A DNA stretch of 22,053 nucleotides, from positions 1 through 22,053 of the forward strand of contig JBHEMK010000068.1 of assembly GCA_046262635.1 (NCBI GenBank). The letters are read 5' to 3'. Below, piece after piece: positions 15,647 through 22,053 of the stretch. The notes under the pieces were generated by a model, which ran no database searches, was not told the origin of the DNA, and saw only the letters and a list, made by a program, of their open reading frames with translations. The number at the start of each line of letters is the position of its first letter. Position 1 is the first letter of the stretch. Both the position numbers and the translations under genes were made by a program. Origin of the DNA: JBHEMK01 sp046262635 (GTDB lineage Bacteria > Actinomycetota > Thermoleophilia > Gaiellales > Gaiellaceae).

Positions 15647-16964
15647 GAAAACGGTGCGTCTCCGGCCGCGCGGGGGCCTGTGGGATCACGGGGACTTTCT
15701 CAGGCTCTGGACGGGGCAAACGATCAGCGAGTTCGGCTCCCAGGTCTCGCAGCTCGCGCTGCCGTGGGTCGCACTCGTGACCCTGCGGTCGAGCGCGTTC
15801 GCCGTCGCGACGCTAGCCACCGTCGAGTTCCTGCCGTTCGTTCTCTTCACGCTGCCGGCCGGGGTGTGGGTCGACCGCCTGCCACGGCGTTCGGTGCTGA
15901 TCGCCGGAGACCTCGGCCGTGCCGTCCTGCTCGCCTCGATCCCGGTCGCGTACGTGCTCGATGCCCTGACGCTGCCGCAGCTTTACGTCGTCGGGTTCCT
16001 CGTCGGGATCTTCACCGTCTTCTTCGACGTCGCCTACCAGTCATACCTGCCGTCACTCGTCGACCGCGAGGCGCTCGTCGAGAGCAATTCGAAGCTGCAG
16101 GTCACCGCCTCGGGCGCGCAATTCGCCGGGCCGGGGGTCGCCGGACTGCTGATCCGGATCGCCACTGCGCCGTACGCGCTGCTCGTCGACTCGGTGAGCT
16201 TCATCGTCTCAGGCGGATTCACGATCGCGATCCGCCGGCGCGAGCGGCCGCCGGCCCGCGAGGGCCGCGGCAAGCTCCTACCAGAGCTCTGGGAGGGACT
16301 GCGCTACGTCGTCGGGCACCGATACCTGCTGCCGCAGGCGCTGTCGACGGGCAGCTCGAACTTCTTCACGCAACTGAGCTTCGCGATCCTGCTCGTCTAC
16401 GCCCATCGGTCGCTCGGTCTCTCGTCGTTTTGGATCGGGCTCGCGTTCTCGCTCGGGTCGCTCGGCTGGATGCTCGGCGCAGCGGCTGCCGACCGGATGC
16501 GGCGCTGGTTCGGGGTCGGCGGCGCGACGATGATCGGCGCCGCGCTGACCGGTCCTGCCGCACTGCTCTACCCGCTCGCCCCGATTGGTTTCCCGATTCC
16601 GTTCCTCGTCGCCGGCGGCTCCCTGATGGGGTTCGGCGCGGTCGTCTACAACATCCAGCAGGTCAGCCTGCGCCAGGCGATCACGCCCGAGCGCCTCCAG
16701 GGACGGATGAACGCCACGATGCGCTTCCTCGTCTGGGGCACGATGCCGTTGGGCTCCCTGACGGGCGGGTTGCTGGCCGTCACGATCGGCCTACGGCCGA
16801 CGCTCTTCGTCGGCGCGGCCGGCGCGTTCTTCTCGGTCCTGCCGATCGTCTTCTCGCCGATCCGCGGGCTCCGCGACTTCCCCGAGCCGGAGTCCGATCC
16901 GCTGCTCCTGCACGAGGCCGGGGTCGTCGCCGCTCCCGGGGGGCCGGCCGCCGCCGACGCGTAG
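15639..16964 (+). CDS. MFS efflux transporter (MFS_3/EntS-like), copy 1
   Basis: A 441-aa major facilitator with about 12 predicted membrane helices, probably a proton-driven exporter of a small molecule in the inner membrane. The N-terminus RPRGGLWDHGDFLRLWTGQT leads into helix 1; the loop after helix 2 has GVWVDRLPRRSVL, matching the family's G-x-x-x-D-R-x-x-R-R motif between helices 2 and 3. The C-terminal half contains ERLQGRMNATMRFLVWG, typical of the MFS_3 group. The GTG at 15639 has GAGG six bases upstream and overlaps the regulator's stop, indicating coupled translation. A close paralogue follows. Confidence 0.87.
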   Translation: MPRKTVRLRPRGGLWDHGDFLRLWTGQTISEFGSQVSQLALPWVALVTLRSSAFAVATLATVEFLPFVLFTLPAGVWVDRLPRRSVLIAGDLGRAVLLASIPVAYVLDALTLPQLYVVGFLVGIFTVFFDVAYQSYLPSLVDREALVESNSKLQVTASGAQFAGPGVAGLLIRIATAPYALLVDSVSFIVSGGFTIAIRRRERPPAREGRGKLLPELWEGLRYVVGHRYLLPQALSTGSSNFFTQLSFAILLVYAHRSLGLSSFWIGLAFSLGSLGWMLGAAAADRMRRWFGVGGATMIGAALTGPAALLYPLAPIGFPIPFLVAGGSLMGFGAVVYNIQQVSLRQAITPERLQGRMNATMRFLVWGTMPLGSLTGGLLAVTIGLRPTLFVGAAGAFFSVLPIVFSPIRGLRDFPEPESDPLLLHEAGVVAAPGGPAAADA

Positions 16965-16974
16965 GCTCGGAGGC
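16950..16974 (+). other. Hairpin across the junction of the two MFS genes
   Basis: GCCGCCGA (16950-16957) pairs with TCGGAGGC (16967-16974) apart from one G-A mismatch; the loop holds the stop codon of copy 1. The right arm contains GGAGG and abuts the ATG of copy 2, so folding could hide the start. A related hairpin ends copy 2. Confidence 0.4.
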
Positions 16975-18224
16975 ATGTGGCCGCGAGGGGGTCTCTGGCG
17001 CGACGGCGCGTTCCTCCGACTCTGGTCGGCGCAGACGATCAGCGAGCTCGGCGACAACATCACGCAGCTCGCCCTGCCGCTCACCGCCATCCTCGTCCTG
17101 CACTCGACGGCCTTCGAGGTCGCCGCGCTGCGCGGGATCGCGGTCGTTCCGTTCCTACTCTTCAGCCTCCCGGCCGGCGTGTGGATCGACCGCCTGCGCC
17201 GGCGCCCGCTCATGATCGCCGCCGACATCGGACGGGCGCTCGCGCTCGCCTCGATCCCGATCGCCTACTGGACGGGCTCCACGTCGCTCGTGCACCTCTA
17301 TGCCGTCGCCTTCGTCGTGGGCGCCCTCGCGGTCGTGTTCGATGTCTCCTACCTCTCGTTCCTCCCTGCGCTCATTCCCGGCGCCCGCCTGGCGGAGGGC
17401 AACTCGAAGCTCTTGACCACCCAGTCCGGGGCCCAGCTCGTCGGACCCGGAGTGGGCGGCGCGCTCGTGGGGCTCGTGACGGCACCCGTCGCGATCGTCG
17501 CGGACGCCGCCAGCTTCGGCCTCTCGGCGGCGCTGATCGGGGCGATCCGCAGGGACGAGGGCGGCCCCGCTCCGGCCGGTCTCGGCGCCGCCTGCGCGAG
17601 GAGCTCCTCGAGGGCGTCCGGTACGTCTCGCGGCAGCCGATCCTGCGCACGCTGACCGTCTGGACGGGCGCGTGGAACCTGTTCAGCTCGGGCCTCTTCG
17701 CGGTCGCCCTCGTCTACCTCGTGCGCGGGCTCCACCTGGACGCGACGACGGTCGGCTGGATCTTCGCCGCGAGCAACGTCGGGGCGGTGCTCGGGGCGGG
17801 GTTCAACACCCGCATCGTCGCGCGCTTCGGGCTCGGTCCCACGATGGCGTTCAGCGGCGTCCTCTCGTCAATCGCCTTCTTCGGCTTCCCGCTCGCTCCG
17901 CAGGGGTTCCCCGAGCCGGTGCTCGTCGCAGGCGGTGTGCTCGGTACCGGGCTCGGGATGTTGTTCAACGTCAACCAGCTGACCCTGCGGCAGGCGATCA
18001 CCCCGCGCAGGCTGATGGGGCGGATGAACTCGGTCGTCCGCTTCATGTACTGGGGGACGATTCCCGCGGGGTCGGTGCTCGGCGGCGGGCTGGCCGCGGG
18101 AATCGGGCTGCGTGCGACGCTGCTCGTCGAGGCGGCGGGCGCCACGCTGGTGACGCTGCCCATCGCGCTCTCGCGGCTGCGCAAGCTCGAGCGCCTGCCG
18201 GAGCCGCTGCCGGCCGACGCGTAG
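16975..18224 (+). pseudogene. MFS transporter copy 2, interrupted by a one-base frameshift
   Basis: Paralogue of the preceding gene: MWPRGGLWRDGAFLRLWSAQT mirrors the start of copy 1, and GVWIDRLRRRPLM mirrors its loop motif. The first frame (from 16975) matches through about AIRRDEGG, then turns to nonsense and stops at 17655. Homology resumes in another frame (EELLEGVRYVSRQPIL, near 17600) and runs to 18224, ending like copy 1 in ADA. The change equals one missing base between about 17553 and 17595, a run rich in C and G (GGCGGCCCCGCTCC). It may be a true mutation or a sequencing error; restored, the protein would be about 415 aa. I see no classical slippery heptamer for programmed frameshifting. 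TAGGCT lies 7 bases before the ATG. Confidence 0.82.
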
Positions 18225-18231
18225 CGTCGGC
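18213..18231 (+). terminator. Hairpin over the stop codon of MFS copy 2
   Basis: GCCGACGC (18213-18220) and GCGTCGGC (18224-18231) are exact reverse complements around GTA; the stop codon TAG lies in the loop and stem. No T-run follows. It may end the ArsR/MFS transcript before the glycosylase gene, 34 bases on. Confidence 0.4.
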
Positions 18232-18264
18232 GGCAAGCCGTCCGACGTTAGGGTTGGTCGCGAG

Positions 18265-19092
18265 ATGCCGGAGCTTCCCGAGATGGAGGCGTGGCGGCGC
18301 CAATTGAACGATCCCGTGTCGGCGTTTCCGATCGCCAAGGCGGGGCCCGCGCACATCGCGACGCTGAAGACGTTCGACCCGCCGCTCGCGGCGCTCGAGG
18401 GCCGACGGCTCTCGGGAGCCGAGCGGCGCGCGAAGCGCCTGCTCTTCCCGACCGCGGACGGCGAGCTCGTGCTGCTCGTCCACCTGATGACGGCAGGACG
18501 GCTGAGGGTTCTCAGGGCCGGTGAGAAGGGACCGAAGACGCCGGCGTTCCAGATCATCTTCGAGGGCGGCTCGCGCCTCGTACTCACCGAGGCGGGGGCG
18601 AAGAAGCGCGCCGGTGTCTGGCTGCTGAGGCCGGAGGCAGCGCAGGCGGAGCTCGAGCATCTCGGGCCGGAGGCGCTCGGGCTCGGCACCGAGCGGCTCG
18701 GCGAGATCCTGCACGGCGAGTCCCGCAGGCTCCATTCGCTCCTGCGCGACCAGCGCGTGATCGCCGGGATCGGGCGGGCGTGGGCGAACGAGATTCTGCA
18801 CGAGGCGAAGCTGTCGCCCTACGCGCTCTCCCGGGATCTGGACGGGGAAGAGGTGGCTCGGCTAGCGGATGCGGTCGACACGGAGCTGGAGCGCGGGCTG
18901 GAGCTACGGGAACGGGGAGCGAGCGACAAGCGGGCCTACCGCGTGCACAACAGGCTCGGCGAGCCGTGCGACGTCTGCGGCACCCCCGTCGCGCGCGTCG
19001 ACTTCGAGGAGCACACGATCTATTACTGCCCCGGCTGCCAGACGAACGGGCGCATTCTCAAGGATCGGCGTCTCTCCCGGCTGCTGCGCTAG
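18265..19092 (+). CDS. Fpg/Nei-family DNA glycosylase homologue with changed DNA-contact residues
   Basis: A 275-aa base-excision repair protein. MPELPE supplies the catalytic Pro2, Glu3 and Glu6; Lys57 (RRAKRLLF) matches the conserved phosphate-binding Lys; HLMTAGRL (73-80) matches the H-x-x-M-x-G-x-L segment; a C-terminal zinc finger has C235, C238, C255 and C258. Two usual DNA contacts differ: the H2TH segment reads GIGRAWANEIL (168-178) where GIGNIYADE is normal (Asn to Arg), and the zinc-finger loop reads EEHTIYYCP where Fpg has GRST(F/Y)(F/Y)CP, so the key Arg is missing. A short C-terminal extension (about 17 residues after the last Cys) is basic. It is probably a glycosylase with altered lesion choice. 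The ATG at 18265 is required for Pro2; TAGGGT lies 10 bases upstream. Confidence 0.85.
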   Translation: MPELPEMEAWRRQLNDPVSAFPIAKAGPAHIATLKTFDPPLAALEGRRLSGAERRAKRLLFPTADGELVLLVHLMTAGRLRVLRAGEKGPKTPAFQIIFEGGSRLVLTEAGAKKRAGVWLLRPEAAQAELEHLGPEALGLGTERLGEILHGESRRLHSLLRDQRVIAGIGRAWANEILHEAKLSPYALSRDLDGEEVARLADAVDTELERGLELRERGASDKRAYRVHNRLGEPCDVCGTPVARVDFEEHTIYYCPGCQTNGRILKDRRLSRLLR

Positions 19093-19096
19093 GACG

Positions 19097-19102
19097 TATC
19101 CT
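19097..19102 (+). promoter_or_regulatory. Leaderless-type -10 box of the CBS-domain gene
   Basis: TATCCT is followed by GCCGCC and the GTG at 19109. It lies directly after the glycosylase stop, so the CBS gene may have its own promoter as well as read-through. Confidence 0.45.
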
Positions 19103-19108
19103 GCCGCC

Positions 19109-19492
19109 GTGGCGACCGTCGCGGAGATGATGAAGCGCGAGGTGCTGACGGTGGCTCCGGAGGATTCGATCGGCGAGGCCGCCGCGAAGATGACCGAGGC
19201 CGACGTCGGCGCCGTCATCGTCTCCGACTTCGGCCGGCTGATCGGGATCCTGACCGAGCGCGACATCATGCGCGCCGTCGCGCGCCGCACGCATTCGAGC
19301 GTCACCCGCGTGCGCGAGTGGATGACCGCCGATCCCGTCACGGCGTCGCCCGGGATGGACGCCGACGAAGCGGCCCGCACGATGCTCGGGCAGGGCTTCC
19401 GCCATCTGCCGGTCGTCGAGGACGGCCGGGCGGTCGGGATCATCAGCCTGCGCGATCTCGCCCGGTCGCTCGTCGCGGAGCAGTCCTCGTAG
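19109..19492 (+). CDS. Tandem CBS-domain protein
   Basis: A 127-aa protein made of two CBS motifs and nothing else: the first about 1-60 (VAEMMKREVLTVAPEDSI ... GRLIGILTERDIM), the second about 68-124 (VREWMTADPVTASPGMDADE ... GRAVGIISLRDLARS). Such stand-alone pairs form dimers that bind adenine nucleotides and act as energy sensors for partner proteins or bind DNA; the partner here is not evident. The GTG at 19109 follows a leaderless-type box. It lies 16 bases after the glycosylase gene and converges with the kinase-like gene across 9 bases. Confidence 0.9.
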   Translation: MATVAEMMKREVLTVAPEDSIGEAAAKMTEADVGAVIVSDFGRLIGILTERDIMRAVARRTHSSVTRVREWMTADPVTASPGMDADEAARTMLGQGFRHLPVVEDGRAVGIISLRDLARSLVAEQSS

Positions 19493-19501
19493 CGGGCCAG
19501 G

Positions 19502-20089
19502 CTAGGGCCGGGGCAGGCGGATCCGGAGCACAGAGCCCTCGACGGCGACCTCGCCGCCGAGGCGATCGATCAGCCGCACGGCGCACGCGGCCCCGAGGTC
19601 GCGCAGGTCCTGCCCGAGCACGACTTTCGCCGACGACTCGGTGACGGGCGCGACCCCGAGGTCCGCGCCCTGCACGTGCACCTGCACCTCGTCGAGGCCG
19701 CCGTGGCGGAGGAGCGCCTGGACGAGAGCCGAGACCCCGCGCTCGGTCGGCTGGATGTCGACCAGCACATCGGCGCCCCGGCCCTCGACGGTGACACGGT
19801 CGGCCCCGAGCCGCTCGACGCAGCCCTGGGCGATCTGAAGCGAGTCGGCCGCCTGGAGGTGCGGGTCGTAGCGGCCCGCCTCGATGCGGGCGACGAGGCT
19901 CAGCTCGTCGAGCAGCTCCGCGAGCTGGGCGGCGGCCGCGACGATCATCTCGACATAGCGGTCGGCTGGCTGATCGAGCTGAACGGTCCGCTCGAGCGTG
20001 CGCGCGAAGCCATTGACGGTCGCGAGCGGCGTACGGAGATCGTGACACGCAAGCGAGACGAGTCGGGCAAAAGTCGGTTCGTCAGTCAC
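19502..20089 (-). CDS. Degenerate histidine-kinase-like protein (HisKA domain, eroded ATPase domain)
   Basis: A 195-aa soluble protein with a clear dimerisation/phospho-acceptor domain: the H-box SLACHDLRTPLATVNGFAR (12-30, His16) and a second helix ending LVARIEAG (65-72). The rest (about 75-195) keeps the outline of a HATPase domain (final LGGEVAVEGSVLRIRLPRP resembles the usual GG-x-V-x-V-E-S ... LP end) but has no N-box (ALVQALLRHGG where NLLxNAxKH is expected) and no DxGxG motif. It probably cannot bind ATP. It could receive phosphate from another kinase, as Spo0B-type phosphotransferases do, or act as a dimer scaffold. There is no sensor domain, membrane helix or response regulator nearby. 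GTG at 20089 is the only reasonable start; the divergent folE2 start is 31 bases away. Confidence 0.78.
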   Translation of the reverse strand: MTDEPTFARLVSLACHDLRTPLATVNGFARTLERTVQLDQPADRYVEMIVAAAAQLAELLDELSLVARIEAGRYDPHLQAADSLQIAQGCVERLGADRVTVEGRGADVLVDIQPTERGVSALVQALLRHGGLDEVQVHVQGADLGVAPVTESSAKVVLGQDLRDLGAACAVRLIDRLGGEVAVEGSVLRIRLPRP

Positions 20090-20120
20090 GAGGGCCCTGG
20101 TAGCGTGGACAGCCTAACCT
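20090..20120. promoter_or_regulatory. 31-base divergent gap between the kinase-like gene and folE2
   Basis: The gap has TAGCGT (20101-20106, plus strand, 14 bases before the folE2 GTG), TAACCT (20115-20120) touching that GTG, and TAGGCT (20117-20112) on the minus strand. Promoters for both genes must overlap here or extend into the coding regions. No ribosome site is seen for folE2. Confidence 0.35.
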
Positions 20121-21107
20121 GTGGGCGAGACACGCGACCTCCTGTACGACCTGCAAGCGTCGGCTCCAGACGTCCGCATCGGCCTGTCGCGCGCCGGAGT
20201 CACGGGCGTCGAGAAGGCAATCCGTCTCGAGCACGCCGGCCAGGTCAAGCTGATCCCCGCTCGGATCGACTGCACCGTCGACCTGCCGCCCTCGCAGAAA
20301 GGCGTCCACATGTCGCGCTTCCCCGAGCTGTTCGAGGAGGCGATCGACGAGGTCGTCACCGAGACCTTTCTCGTCGAGGAGCTCGCGGAACACATCGCCC
20401 GGCACATCGTCGCCCGCCAGTCGGCACTGCGCGCCGAGGTCAGGATCGCGGCCCGCTACCCGCGCCGTCGGACGACGCCCGTGACCGGCCTCTCGACCCA
20501 GGAGCTCGTGACCCTCCACGGGATCGCGGCGGCCACGGGGACGACCGCACGGCGGATCGTCGGCGTCGAGGCGACGGGCATCAACGCGTGCCCCTGTGCG
20601 CAGGGACTCGTGCGCGGACGCGCGGCAGAGCGACTGCACGACGCCGGCTTCGGCGAGGTCGACGTGGAGCGGATCCTGCGACTCGTCCCGGTCGCGACGC
20701 ACAACCAGCGCGGCCGCGGGACGCTCTCGGTCGGCACCGCGGCAGCGATCAACGCGGAGCAGCTCGCCGACATCGTCGAACGGTCGATGAGCGCCCCGAT
20801 CTATGAGCTCTTGAAGCGGCCCGACGAGCTCTTCGTCGTCGAGCACGCCCATCTCCAGCCGCGCTTCGTCGAGGACTCCGTCCGCATCGCACTGAAGACG
20901 GCGCTCGACGAGCTGCCGCAACTGGAGGATGGCGACTTCCTCTTCTCGCGCCAGCTCAACTTCGAGACGATCCATGCGCACGAGGTCGTCGCCGAGCGTT
21001 ACGGCACGGTCGGCGAGTTGCGCGACGAGCTCGCGGGCGAGATCGCGCCCCGGCACACCGAGCTCAGGGACTGGCTGAGCGGCTCGAGAGCTTCGGCCGC
21101 CGCCTGA
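20121..21107 (+). CDS. folE2: GTP cyclohydrolase of the FolE2/MptA family
   Basis: A 328-aa tunnel-fold enzyme converting GTP to a pterin precursor for folate-type cofactors. FolE2 gives dihydroneopterin triphosphate, archaeal MptA a cyclic phosphate. Family motifs: KGVHMSRF (60-67), GINACPCAQ (153-161, with the metal-ligand Cys), THNQRG (193-198), HLQPRFVEDSVR (244-255) and NFETIHAHEVVAE (280-292). The THNQRG and ACPCAQ forms recall MptA, but the split from FolE2 needs a tree. FolE2 enzymes do not require zinc and often replace FolE under zinc shortage; I see no Zur-like operator. The GTG at 20121 gives the usual N-terminus. Its last 44 bases overlap the convergent plsY gene. Confidence 0.9.
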   Translation: MGETRDLLYDLQASAPDVRIGLSRAGVTGVEKAIRLEHAGQVKLIPARIDCTVDLPPSQKGVHMSRFPELFEEAIDEVVTETFLVEELAEHIARHIVARQSALRAEVRIAARYPRRRTTPVTGLSTQELVTLHGIAAATGTTARRIVGVEATGINACPCAQGLVRGRAAERLHDAGFGEVDVERILRLVPVATHNQRGRGTLSVGTAAAINAEQLADIVERSMSAPIYELLKRPDELFVVEHAHLQPRFVEDSVRIALKTALDELPQLEDGDFLFSRQLNFETIHAHEVVAERYGTVGELRDELAGEIAPRHTELRDWLSGSRASAAA

Positions 21108-21687
21108 GTCGGAAGCGGTTCTCCTCCCCCATCAGCAGCCGTCTGATGTTCGCGCGGTGAAGGGCGACGACCGCCGCAGCAGCCGCCACCCCGAACGCGA
21201 TCACCGGCCACGGATAGCCGATCAACCAGGCCCAGAGCGGCAGGCTCGCGGCCGCGACCATTGACGCAACAGACGCGTAGCGCAGCGTCAGGAAAACGAG
21301 GAGCCAGACCGCGGCGCCGAGCCCGCCGACGACCGGGGCGACCCCGAAGAACGCGCCGCCCGCCGTCGCGACCATCTTTCCGCCCTTGCGGAAGCGGAGG
21401 AAGAGCGGCCGGTAGTGCCCGAGCATCGCGGCCGCGCCGGCGAGCACGCCGCTGCCATGACCGACCACGATCGTCGCCACAAACGCAGGCACGAACCCCT
21501 TCACGCCGTCGAGCAGGATCACCGGAAGTCCGAGCCGCCGTCCATAGAGCCGCCAGACGTTGGTCCCGCCGATGTTGCCGCTGCCGACCGTCCGGATGTC
21601 GACGCCCTTGAAGGCCCGCACGAGCCAGTAGCCCCAAGGCATCGATCCGCAGATGTAGCCGATGACGATGAAGAGCGCGGTGGTCAC
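21064..21687 (-). CDS. plsY: Acyl-phosphate:glycerol-3-phosphate acyltransferase PlsY
   Basis: A 207-aa integral membrane enzyme that moves an acyl group from acyl-phosphate to glycerol 3-phosphate, the first step of phospholipid synthesis. Motifs in order: GSMPWGYW (14-21), VGSGNIGGTNVWR (34-46), DGVKGF (60-65), GHYRPLFLRFRKGGKMVAT (90-108) and HRANIRRLLMGEENR (177-191). The fourth has KMVAT where KGVAT is usual. About seven hydrophobic helices lie between them. The GTG at 21687 follows a G-rich stretch and lies 18 bases after the superoxide dismutase gene, which probably shares its transcript. The polar tail after NRF overlaps folE2 on the other strand. Confidence 0.93.
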   Translation of the reverse strand: MTTALFIVIGYICGSMPWGYWLVRAFKGVDIRTVGSGNIGGTNVWRLYGRRLGLPVILLDGVKGFVPAFVATIVVGHGSGVLAGAAAMLGHYRPLFLRFRKGGKMVATAGGAFFGVAPVVGGLGAAVWLLVFLTLRYASVASMVAAASLPLWAWLIGYPWPVIAFGVAAAAAVVALHRANIRRLLMGEENRFRLRRRPKLSSRSASP

Positions 21688-21705
21688 GGCGCTCTGCCCC
21701 CTGGT

Positions 21706-22053
21706 CTATTTCGGAATCGAGTAGCGGGACACCCAGTCGTTCACGACGTCCCAGTCGAGATTGTCGAAGAACGCGTCGATGTAGGACGCCCGGTCGGTCT
21801 GGTAGTCGAGGAAGTAGGCGTGCTCGTAGACGTCGAGTGCGACGAGCGGGGTCGCATTCCAGATCGGGAACGTGTTCTGGGCATCCCCGAGGTAGTTGAA
21901 GAGCCGCCCCTCGTCCCAGTCGTAGGCGGTCCAGGCCCAGCCGCGGGCGGCCATCCCGGTCGCTCGGAGATCGGAGCGCCAGGCTTCGGTCGAGCCGAAG
22001 TCGCGGCGGATCAGCTCGGCGGCTGCGCCGGAGGGATCCCCTCCTGCGCCGCC
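21706..22053 (-). CDS. Fe/Mn superoxide dismutase, C-terminal part (start outside window)
   Basis: The visible 115 residues are the C-terminal domain of an iron/manganese superoxide dismutase. The segment LVALDVYEHAYFLDYQ contains the last two metal ligands (Asp and His of D-V-x-E-H-A-Y), and WAWTAYDWDEGRLFNY matches the usual G-W-x-W-L stretch in looser form. The C-terminus INAFW-type pattern reads IDAFFDNLDWDVVNDWVSRY. The N-terminal helices with the first two His ligands lie beyond the right edge, so metal type cannot be judged. The frame is open to the edge and appears intact. It is followed by plsY on the same strand. Confidence 0.9.
   Translation of the reverse strand, partial: GGAGGDPSGAAAELIRRDFGSTEAWRSDLRATGMAARGWAWTAYDWDEGRLFNYLGDAQNTFPIWNATPLVALDVYEHAYFLDYQTDRASYIDAFFDNLDWDVVNDWVSRYSIPK

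Noticed and set aside
17553..17600. Programmed -1 frameshifting in the second MFS gene
   Set aside because: No X-XXY-YYZ slippery heptamer is visible and the first frame continues only about 20 codons to a stop; a lost base is simpler.

Overview
The window is about 22 kb of very GC-rich, densely packed bacterial chromosome. The gene content (a primary-type sigma factor, a MoxR/DUF58/VWA operon, an archaeal-like FolE2/MptA, a PF06089 asparaginase), the frequent GTG/TTG starts and a run of leaderless-type promoters suggest an actinobacterium, possibly a deep lineage such as Thermoleophilia. That placement is inference. I see no tRNA, rRNA, CRISPR array, insertion sequence or phage gene. Most of the window looks like ordinary core chromosome.

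Layout. (1) 1-3097, minus strand: a glutamine-synthetase-like enzyme, a class II amidotransferase and a GXGXG-domain protein that runs off the left edge. This is the gene order of the GlnT/GlxBC and GmaS/MgsAB (N-methylglutamate) systems. Its promoter has a perfect 11-bp inverted repeat just upstream. (2) 3098-4030: a long, mostly non-coding stretch with two weak small-gene candidates. (3) 4031-5056, minus: an aldo-keto reductase nearly identical in motif layout to E. coli YghZ/Gpr. (4) 5057-5703: gene-free, ending in a terminator-like hairpin. (5) 5704-11050, minus: a six-gene operon, MoxR ATPase, DUF58 protein, two-TM BatD-like protein, VWA protein, TPR-like protein, VWA protein. (6) 11152-12619: a small nitroreductase (+), an aquaporin (-) and a 63-aa zinc ribbon (+). 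(7) 12860-14980, minus: primary-type sigma factor and zinc-type asparaginase. (8) 15065-18224, plus: an ArsR-like regulator with two tandem MFS transporters, the second frameshifted. (9) 18265-22053: a divergent Fpg-family glycosylase (+), a two-CBS protein (+), a degenerate histidine-kinase-like protein (-), FolE2/MptA (+), PlsY (-) and the C-terminal part of an Fe/Mn superoxide dismutase (-).

No wholly new system stands out. The points most worth checking are a recurring TAnnnT box 6-8 bases before start codons (leaderless genes), the GS/amidotransferase cluster and the inverted repeat at its promoter, the palindrome over the moxR promoter, the kinase-like protein that keeps its phospho-acceptor histidine but has lost its ATPase motifs, the Fpg homologue with changed DNA-contact residues, and the frameshifted transporter. 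All functions are read from motifs and gene order; no database search was possible.
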